Assembly (NCBI GenBank): GCA_017612495.1
Contig: JAGAFQ010000035.1
Coordinates: forward strand, 1-12,503
Direction: 5' to 3'
Source of the DNA: Clostridia bacterium
GTDB lineage: Bacteria; Bacillota; Clostridia; Oscillospirales; CAG-272
DNA: 12,503 nt
The notes under the pieces were generated by a model. It did not search any database. It worked only from the letters and a program-made list of their open reading frames with translations, and had not been told where the DNA came from. Position numbers and translations under genes: made by a program. Within the stretch, counting starts at the first letter, position 1; every line of letters starts with the position of its first letter. Positions 6,867 to 12,503 of the stretch are shown piece after piece.

Positions 6867-7589
6867 ATGCTTTACAAAGTTGATTTTCACGTACACAGCA
6901 ACCGTTCGGAAGACGGCACGCAGACTGCGCCGACGATCGAGAAATATGCAAAGAAATACGGAATTTCCGCAGTTGCGGTCTGCGATCATAATGAGCCCCC
7001 GCTCGATTATTGCGGCGATGAGGTGCTCTTTATCCCCGGCTCGGAGATCACAACGGCATCGGGTCACGTTTTGGCGCTCTTCTGCACAAAAGATTTGCCG
7101 ACGCGCATATATAAAGACACTTGCGAGCTTTCAGAAACGATAGATGAGATCCACAAATGCGGCGGCATCGCGGTTTTGTCGCATCCTTTCGCTCCGCAGA
7201 AAATGACTTTTGTAAATCTTTGTCTTTCGCCGCTCGACGGCTATGAAATTTGCAATTCGCGCGCCGCTTTGCGCGAGGGGGCGAACGAAAATGCCGCAAA
7301 ACTTGCAAATATCACAAAACGCAAAACCTTCGGCGGCAGTGACGCGCACACGAAATACGAGATAGGCGGCGCTTATTGCGAGATCGAATGTGATAAGCTT
7401 GATTCGGAATCAATAAAGGCGGCTGTTATAAACGGCAAATGCCATGCCGTTCTAAGCAGAAAGAGCAAATGGAGATATAAGGGTATATCAAGACTTACCA
7501 AAGACTTAAAATCGAAGAATATACTTGAGATCGCAAAGGGTGCGGCATATCTTGTTGCGGGATTTTTCCGCGATATCATCGGAAAATAG
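6867..7589 (+). CDS. PHP-domain phosphoesterase
   Basis: A 240-residue metal-dependent phosphoesterase of the polymerase-and-histidinol-phosphatase fold. Metal-ligand motifs are complete: DFHVHSN (6-12, His8 and His10), VCDHN (38-42), PGSEIT (57-62, Glu60), GHV (66-68, His67), LSHPF (104-108, His106) and GGSDAH (156-161, Asp159 and His161). It resembles stand-alone PHP enzymes acting on small phosphates or nucleotides rather than the DNA polymerase PHP domain; the true substrate is unknown. The last 35 residues are basic, then amphipathic or hydrophobic (ILEIAKGAAYLVAGFF), which could anchor it at the membrane. AGGTGA (6856-6861), overlapping the ATP-grasp stop, precedes ATG 6867 by 5 bases; the upstream GTG 6858 is therefore less likely. 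Confidence 0.9.
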   Translation: MLYKVDFHVHSNRSEDGTQTAPTIEKYAKKYGISAVAVCDHNEPPLDYCGDEVLFIPGSEITTASGHVLALFCTKDLPTRIYKDTCELSETIDEIHKCGGIAVLSHPFAPQKMTFVNLCLSPLDGYEICNSRAALREGANENAAKLANITKRKTFGGSDAHTKYEIGGAYCEIECDKLDSESIKAAVINGKCHAVLSRKSKWRYKGISRLTKDLKSKNILEIAKGAAYLVAGFFRDIIGK

Positions 7590-7599
7590 GAGGTATTAT

Positions 7600-8934
7600 A
7601 TGTCTTGTGTCAGCAAAGCCATCGGCTTGGCAAAAAAAGTCAAACACTCGTTTGACGTCATAATCAAAGCCTCAACTCCCGTTTATCTTTCTTCTGTCAG
7701 AAGAATAGAAAGAGTGGCAACTGATGAAAAAATATGCGCCATGACCTTTGATGACGGCCCTTTCGGACTGCCCGCAAATCCCGATAAGGAATCAAAGCCT
7801 TTGACGCTTTTGCTTGCGGAAACGCTTGAAAAATACGGTGCAAAAGGTACGTTTGACGTTATCGGCGATACGTCGGGCAACTATCCCGACAGTGCCGGCA
7901 AAGAGGGAACGGCAAAATGGGGCGGCATCGCCTATGACCACTATCCCGATATAAACCGAGATTCGTTCGGCGGCTGCAAAAATCAGCCGCAGCTTTTGCG
8001 CCGCCTGATAGACGGCGGTCACGAGATAACAAATCACACATATTCGCACGTTCTTTTCGGCAAAAAGCCCATTATATACGGCGCAAGGGTGACACATAAG
8101 GGTATCGACGACGTAATAGCAGATCTTATGCGTTTGCACTCGCTTCTTTATGATGAATACGGCTATGAAATGAAGCTTTCGCGTCCTCCGCACTACGTCG
8201 ATAAGATAAGCGGCGGATTTTCTTCTTATGATGCTTATGCCGCTTGCGGATATCAGTATATGGCGGCAAGCTTTGACGGAGCAGGATGGCTTCCGAAAAA
8301 AAGTTATGATGACGAAGTTTTGGCGATGACAGAGCCTGTAAAATCAAAACTTGAAACTGATGAGAATTTTTTCTGCGGTCAGATAATTTTTCAAAAAGAC
8401 GGCTGCAATATGCTAAGGCGCACACCCGTTGCAGACGGATTGGGAGCGCAACTAAAGCTTTTGACGGATAAGGGGTATAAGATCGTATCTGTAAGCGAAC
8501 TTATAGAAAATTCTCCTTTTGCCGATATAAAACCGAGCGATGAACTCTTTTGTTACGCAAAGAAAGCGCTTGAAAACGGTTTTGATATTTGTTACCGCGA
8601 TAATACGGTCAGAAAAAATGAAATTCTGACACGCGGCGAAGCCGTTATGATGCTTTACGGCAAAGAGGGCGACGGCGAGCGTCTTTCGCTTATCAAAGAT
8701 AAACGAAACGTCGCAAAGGACGTTAAATTCAGCCATCCTTATTCGGGAGCGATGAAGTTGGCGCTTGAAAATTTGGCTATATCAAAAATCGAAAACCGAT
8801 TTAAAGCGGATATGCCGATCGGCGACGGCGACTTTTCAAAGCTTTTAAGCGTTTATTTCAACAAAGATATAACACTTTCATTTGGCGAGATCACGCACGG
8901 CGAAGCGATAAAAATAATCGCCGAACAAATTTAA
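7600..8934 (+). CDS. NodB-type polysaccharide deacetylase with SLH-like C-terminal region
   Basis: A 444-residue protein. Residues about 45-300 form a carbohydrate esterase 4 (NodB) domain: TFDDGP (49-54, catalytic and metal Asp51-Asp52), NHTYSH (145-150, metal His146 and His150), SRPPHY (194-199) and SFDGAGW (224-230). The family removes N- or O-acetyl groups from peptidoglycan or other glycans. Residues 305-353 match an S-layer homology repeat (FADI, NGFDICYRDNTVR, LTRGEAVMML), with weaker copies at about 372-420 and ITHGEAIKII near the end. No signal peptide or membrane helix is visible; residues 1-40 are basic and amphipathic, and extending upstream to 7525 adds none. AGGAGG at 7588-7593 sets ATG 7600, 10 bases after the PHP stop. 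It is the last gene of the operon, before a strong terminator. Confidence 0.9.
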   Translation: MSCVSKAIGLAKKVKHSFDVIIKASTPVYLSSVRRIERVATDEKICAMTFDDGPFGLPANPDKESKPLTLLLAETLEKYGAKGTFDVIGDTSGNYPDSAGKEGTAKWGGIAYDHYPDINRDSFGGCKNQPQLLRRLIDGGHEITNHTYSHVLFGKKPIIYGARVTHKGIDDVIADLMRLHSLLYDEYGYEMKLSRPPHYVDKISGGFSSYDAYAACGYQYMAASFDGAGWLPKKSYDDEVLAMTEPVKSKLETDENFFCGQIIFQKDGCNMLRRTPVADGLGAQLKLLTDKGYKIVSVSELIENSPFADIKPSDELFCYAKKALENGFDICYRDNTVRKNEILTRGEAVMMLYGKEGDGERLSLIKDKRNVAKDVKFSHPYSGAMKLALENLAISKIENRFKADMPIGDGDFSKLLSVYFNKDITLSFGEITHGEAIKIIAEQI

Positions 8935-8935
8935 C

Positions 8936-8969
8936 AAAAAATGCAAGACCTTTCGGTCTTGCATTTTTT
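8936..8969. terminator. Bidirectional rho-independent terminator
   Basis: A perfect 15-bp stem pairs AAAAAATGCAAGACC (8936-8950) with GGTCTTGCATTTTTT (8955-8969) around the loop TTTC. It ends the five-gene plus-strand operon and, from the other side, trkH, whose stop is at 8973-8975. Confidence 0.95.
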
Positions 8970-8972
8970 AAA

Positions 8973-10427
8973 TCATAAGTGTTTTTTCCAGGTCTGCGGA
9001 TTTACGAGAATTATCATCGGCAAGATCTCAAGTCTGCCGAAGAGCATATCGAGCGATAAAACGATTTTTGAGAACAGCGAATATTCTGCGTAATTTCCCG
9101 AGGGGCCGACTGCGGCAAATCCGGGACCTACGTTGTTAAGACAAGCGGCAACGGATGTGATCCCGCTTTCAAAACCGTTTGACAAACCATCGAGATCGTG
9201 AGAGATGAGCAAAAAAGAGAGTGTGAATATCGTTATATAAATCGAAAGATAGTTGACACATCCCTTGACAGTCTCTTCATCTACGACTTCGCCCTCGAAT
9301 TTTATCACGTTATATGAACGCGGACGAAGCATATGCTTTATTTCTCTTGCGGCATTTTTGAAAATTATAATAATTCTTGAAATTTTCAAACCGCCTGCTG
9401 TTGAAGATGCACACGCACCGCTAAACATCAATATGAACAAAACGGCTTTTGATAAGAACGGCCAAAGATCGAAATCACAAGTCGCAAAGCCCGTTGTCGA
9501 TATTATTGACGCTATTTGGAAAAACGACTGCCGAGCCGTCTGCTCAAAAGAAACGCCCGAAGACGAAGTTGATATTGTAATGATACAGAAAGCGACTGCG
9601 AGTATTCCGAGATAAACTTTGAGTTCCTCATTTTTGATAATATCGATAAACTTGCCTAAAATTATCAAATATAACAGGTTGAAATTTATGCCGAATATCA
9701 ACATAAATGCGCCGATGACCCATTCCGCCGCGGGATTTGCATAGCCGGCAATTGATGCGTTTTTAACAGAAAAGCCGCCCGTGCCTGCGGTGGCAAATGA
9801 GTTGACTATCGAATCATACCACGGCATTTTGCAAATGCGAAGCGAAATTATCATAATGACGGTGAGTGCCATATAAATGCCGTAGAGAATAAGCGCCGTG
9901 CGGCGTATTTTCGGCACGATTTTGCCTTTTGTGGGACCGGGTACTTCCGCTCGCAAAAGATAGATGGCGCGTCCGTCATCTGCGGGAATGATCGCAAGCA
10001 TGAATACCAAAACGCCCATGCCGCCTATCCAGTGCGTAAAGCTCCGCCAAAACAGAATTCCGCGCGGCAGCGTTTCGACCTCGCGCAGTATCGATGCGCC
10101 CGTTGTGGTAAGACCCGAAACACATTCGAAAAATGCGTCAATATAGTCCGGTATCGCACCGCTGATAAAAAAGGGAAGCGCGCCGAAGAGTGCCATCAGT
10201 ATCCACGAAGCACCGACGCAGACAAAGCCTTCTTTCGCATACAGCTTTTTATCCTTTTGCGGAATGAGTATAGCAATACTTGAAAACAAAAGAAGAAGTG
10301 CTATCGTGATGATATAAGGTCCTATGCTTTCGCCGTAATACAGCGCGACTGCAAGAGGCAGAAAGAGAAGTCCCGCCTCTATAAGAAGTATCATGCCGAG
10401 CAATCGATATAAAAGTCTGTAATTCAT
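8973..10427 (-). CDS. trkH: Trk/Ktr potassium channel subunit TrkH
   Basis: A 484-residue integral membrane protein, the K+-conducting subunit of a Trk/Ktr uptake system. The four pore-loop filter segments of the superfamily are visible: SGLTTTGAS (104-112), FATAGTGGFS (211-220), IISTTGFAT (308-316) and NNVGPGFAAVG (431-441). An intramembrane gate region rich in small residues (SGACASSTAGG, 336-346) and the HWIGGMGVLVF motif (132-142) are typical of TrkH. Length suits the TrkH branch. ATG 10427 overlaps the last base of the trkA stop codon (TAATG), and AAGGA lies about 9 bases upstream, so translation is probably coupled. It is co-transcribed with trkA. Confidence 0.96.
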   Translation of the reverse strand: MNYRLLYRLLGMILLIEAGLLFLPLAVALYYGESIGPYIITIALLLLFSSIAILIPQKDKKLYAKEGFVCVGASWILMALFGALPFFISGAIPDYIDAFFECVSGLTTTGASILREVETLPRGILFWRSFTHWIGGMGVLVFMLAIIPADDGRAIYLLRAEVPGPTKGKIVPKIRRTALILYGIYMALTVIMIISLRICKMPWYDSIVNSFATAGTGGFSVKNASIAGYANPAAEWVIGAFMLIFGINFNLLYLIILGKFIDIIKNEELKVYLGILAVAFCIITISTSSSGVSFEQTARQSFFQIASIISTTGFATCDFDLWPFLSKAVLFILMFSGACASSTAGGLKISRIIIIFKNAAREIKHMLRPRSYNVIKFEGEVVDEETVKGCVNYLSIYITIFTLSFLLISHDLDGLSNGFESGITSVAACLNNVGPGFAAVGPSGNYAEYSLFSKIVLSLDMLFGRLEILPMIILVNPQTWKKHL

Positions 10428-11779
10428 TATTTGATATCCTTTATGTTGCTCATTGACTGACTTGATGTGACTACAATGACTGTATCGCCCTTGGATAAAA
10501 TATCGGAGCCTGAAGGTATTATGGGCTTGTCATCGTGGATAATGCAGGCGACTATCACGTTATCGTTGGTCTTTAAGTCTTTTAAGGGGACGTTCGTGAT
10601 GCCGTCGATATCGTCCTTGATGCTGAATTCAAGCGCTTCCGCCTTTTCGTCCATGATCTTATGAAGAGATTCGATTCCGGAATATCTTGCGCTTGCAAGA
10701 CCTCTTACATATCTCAAAATGAATGCCGCGGTTGAAAAACGGGGAGAAACGATGCTTTCGAGTCCCGCATTCTGGAAGAAGCCGATGTGCGACATTTGGC
10801 TGATAAGAGTTATGACTTTTTTTGCGCCGAGCGTTTTTGCAAACATCGACATTATCGCATTTTCTTCGTCGATGCCGCCGAGGCTCAAAAATGCGTCTGC
10901 ACGGTCAACGCCGCATTCAAGCAAGACCTCCTGCTTTGTAGCATCGTCGCAGATCACCTCGGTATTGTATTGCTCGGCGATCTCGCGGCAGAGATCTTTG
11001 TCTTTTTCGATGACTGTCGAATTTATGCGGCTCTTTTGAAGTGCGCTTTGCAGATAATATGTTATTCTGCCGCCTCCGGCAATCAAAACGTCCTTTATGG
11101 GTTGCTTATATATGCCGAGCTCCTTAAAGAGCATCGTCATCTGATCATCGGTCGAAATTATACCGACGATATCGCCGTTTTCAAGCGTAAAATTACCTGA
11201 CGGGATATGAACGGTATCACCGCGCAACACACAGCAAATAAGAAAATTGTATTTGAGCTTTGAGCGGATGTTGTTGAGCGACATACCGCATATTTGCATT
11301 TCGTCATTGATGGTGACCTGCACAAGCTCTACCTTGCCTTTGCAGAAGGTATCTACCTTCGTTGCGGCAGGAAAACGGAGCATACGCGATATTTCTTTCG
11401 CGGCGGCAAGCTCGGGATTGACGATGTGCGAAAGATTCATATCATCGCGCATAAGACGTACGTAGTCGGTGTATTCCGGATTGCGCACTCGCGCGACCGT
11501 GTGACGGGCGCCGAGTTTTTTTGCGGCGGCGCAGGCCAAGATGTTTATTTCGTCTTCGCACGTGACGGCGCAAACCAAATCAACTTTGTTCATATCGATT
11601 TTTTTCATTGTCAAAACATCTACGGCACTGCCCACAATGCCGATGACGTCGGATGTATTTGAAATTTCTGAAATAGCGGTCGGGGAATGGTCGATAACGG
11701 TAATGCTGTGTCCCTCTTTTGCAAGAGCCGTGCATATAGCCTGGCCGACTGTACCGCCGCCTATGATAACTATGTTCAT
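10427..11779 (-). CDS. trkA: Trk potassium uptake regulator TrkA (tandem RCK domains)
   Basis: A 450-residue cytoplasmic gating protein that forms a ring under TrkH and couples nucleotide binding to K+ flux. It has two full RCK units. The first has a Rossmann domain (1-125) with the nucleotide loop GGGTVG (7-12) and acidic Asp30 at the end of the second strand, then an RCK_C domain (about 140-220). The second has a Rossmann-like domain (228-350) with the loop AGGGRI and Glu258, then a second RCK_C domain (about 370-440). This tandem layout is that of classical TrkA, not single-RCK KtrA. GGAGG (11789-11785) lies 5 bases before ATG 11779. It is the first gene of the trkA-trkH operon. Confidence 0.96.
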   Translation of the reverse strand: MNIVIIGGGTVGQAICTALAKEGHSITVIDHSPTAISEISNTSDVIGIVGSAVDVLTMKKIDMNKVDLVCAVTCEDEINILACAAAKKLGARHTVARVRNPEYTDYVRLMRDDMNLSHIVNPELAAAKEISRMLRFPAATKVDTFCKGKVELVQVTINDEMQICGMSLNNIRSKLKYNFLICCVLRGDTVHIPSGNFTLENGDIVGIISTDDQMTMLFKELGIYKQPIKDVLIAGGGRITYYLQSALQKSRINSTVIEKDKDLCREIAEQYNTEVICDDATKQEVLLECGVDRADAFLSLGGIDEENAIMSMFAKTLGAKKVITLISQMSHIGFFQNAGLESIVSPRFSTAAFILRYVRGLASARYSGIESLHKIMDEKAEALEFSIKDDIDGITNVPLKDLKTNDNVIVACIIHDDKPIIPSGSDILSKGDTVIVVTSSQSMSNIKDIK

Positions 11780-11806
11780 AAATTCCTCCGCTTTTGATAT
11801 GTGAAT

Positions 11807-11835
11807 ATCATATCATATTTCAAATAAAAATTCAA
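11807..11835 (-). promoter_or_regulatory. Promoter of the trkA-trkH operon
   Basis: TTGAAT (11835-11830), a 17-base spacer and TATGAT (11812-11807) on the minus strand. The leader to ATG 11779 would be about 20-25 bases. Confidence 0.65.
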
Positions 11836-11878
11836 CAATATTGATTTTGCCGTAGGTATGGATTTTTTTGATTTGATG

Positions 11879-11887
11879 TGTTAAAAT
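11879..11887 (+). promoter_or_regulatory. Extended -10 promoter of the membrane-linked XRE gene
   Basis: TGTTAAAAT, an extended -10 element, lies 26 bases before TTG 11914. No good -35 hexamer sits 17 bases upstream, which fits an extended -10 promoter but also a chance match. Confidence 0.45.
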
Positions 11888-11899
11888 GGATTTGCAAAG

Positions 11900-11908
11900 A
11901 AAGGGGTG
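11900..11908 (+). promoter_or_regulatory. Ribosome binding site pointing to a TTG start
   Basis: AAAGGGGTG lies 5 bases (7 from the G run) before TTG 11914. The upstream ATG at 11878 has no such site and would add 12 residues before the conserved HTH start, so TTG is preferred. Confidence 0.65.
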
Positions 11909-11913
11909 CGAAT

Positions 11914-12495
11914 TTGGAAGACTTAAAGAAAATTATCGGTAACAATATCACCGCATTGCGCACAAGTGCAAAGCTCACGCAGTCTGAACTTGCCGATAAA
12001 CTCAATTATTCCGATAAATCCGTCTCAAAGTGGGAACGCGGCGAATCCGCACCGGATATTTTCATTCTAAAACAAATCGCCGATATTTTCGGTGTTATGG
12101 TCGATTATTTGCTTTTAGAGGAGCATTGTGACGATTCTTTGGTCACAAAAAAGATGCTGACGAAAAGAAGCCGTTATATTATAACCGCTCTTTCGGTTTT
12201 GGGAGTCTGGCTCATCGCAACGATGGTCTTTACCGTTTTGCATACGATGAACATAAAAGGCGGATATATCGCGTTTTTGGCGGCAATACCGCTGATGATG
12301 ATCGATCTGCTCGTCTTTAACTCGATCTGGGGGAATAAAAAACTGAACATACTTTTTATTTCCGGCATCTTATGGGGAACGATACTTTTGGTATACATCC
12401 TTTTGATAAAATTCGACATTTGGCTGCTTTTTATAATCGGCGCTATTTGCCAAGTCGCCCTTTTGATCACATTAGGATTTTTCAAACATAAATAA
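11914..12495 (+). CDS. XRE-family HTH regulator fused to four membrane helices
   Basis: A 193-residue protein from TTG 11914. Residues 3-66 are a Cro/C1-type helix-turn-helix (LTQSELADKLNYSDKSVSKW, then ERGESAPDIFILKQIADIFG), a version common in Firmicutes with the SDKSVSKWERG signature. A linker with a charged stretch (70-86, ending KKMLTKRSR) leads to four predicted membrane helices at about 88-110, 117-139, 144-166 and 169-190. It ends in KHK. Such proteins are thought to be membrane-held transcription factors that sense envelope or membrane state; the signal here is unknown. It is divergent from trkA with 134 bases between starts, so trkAH is a candidate target by position. The A-rich sequence after the stop may begin a terminator cut by the window edge. 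Confidence 0.88.
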   Translation: MEDLKKIIGNNITALRTSAKLTQSELADKLNYSDKSVSKWERGESAPDIFILKQIADIFGVMVDYLLLEEHCDDSLVTKKMLTKRSRYIITALSVLGVWLIATMVFTVLHTMNIKGGYIAFLAAIPLMMIDLLVFNSIWGNKKLNILFISGILWGTILLVYILLIKFDIWLLFIIGAICQVALLITLGFFKHK

Positions 12496-12503
12496 AAAAA
12501 GCC

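Noticed and set aside
7525..7599. Longer NodB deacetylase version overlapping the PHP gene
   Set aside because: AGGAGG at 7588-7593 clearly points to ATG 7600, and the extra residues are charged with no signal peptide.

Overview
The window looks like a chromosomal segment of a low-to-moderate GC Gram-positive anaerobe, most likely an uncultured gut Clostridia member (Oscillospirales/Ruminococcaceae-like). This is inferred from protein style, strong AGGAGG ribosome binding sites, TTGACA-N17-TATAAT promoters, and a secreted protein carrying Cys/His 'HWHxCxxCG' repeats of the kind common in gut Firmicutes. It was judged by eye, with no database search. No tRNA, rRNA, insertion sequence or CRISPR array was seen.

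Layout. (1) Positions 1-2362, minus strand: the 5' 787 codons of a large secreted protein that runs off the left edge. It has a signal peptide, a CHAP/NlpC-P60-like cysteine hydrolase domain, an SH3-like module, two beta-sandwich-like modules and a C-terminal tandem array of 50-residue Cys/His repeats encoded by 150-bp DNA repeats. (2) Positions 2601-2924, plus: a small XRE-type regulator divergent from it. (3) Positions 2995-4560, minus: a SulP-family anion transporter with a C-terminal STAS domain. (4) Positions 4693-8934, plus: a compact five-gene operon of Nudix ADP-ribose pyrophosphatase, dUTPase, ATP-grasp ligase, PHP phosphoesterase and NodB-type polysaccharide deacetylase with an SLH-like tail. 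(5) Positions 8973-11779, minus: a trkA-trkH potassium uptake operon with stop and start overlapping by one base. (6) Positions 11914-12495, plus: an XRE regulator fused to four membrane helices, divergent from trkA.

Working together. The two convergent gene pairs are each closed by a hairpin flanked by A and T runs, which should terminate both strands. The three divergent pairs share short intergenic regions that hold recognisable promoters. At 4605-4669 the two promoters lie back to back, with their -35 boxes only 7 bp apart. The first two genes of the central operon clean nucleotide pools. The last three (ligase, phosphoesterase, deacetylase) resemble an enzyme set for modifying a cell-envelope glycan or an intermediate of one. 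All three lack signal peptides and carry basic or amphipathic ends. This triad is the best candidate here for an undescribed pathway, but its substrate cannot be read from sequence. The Trk genes and SulP are ordinary transport functions.
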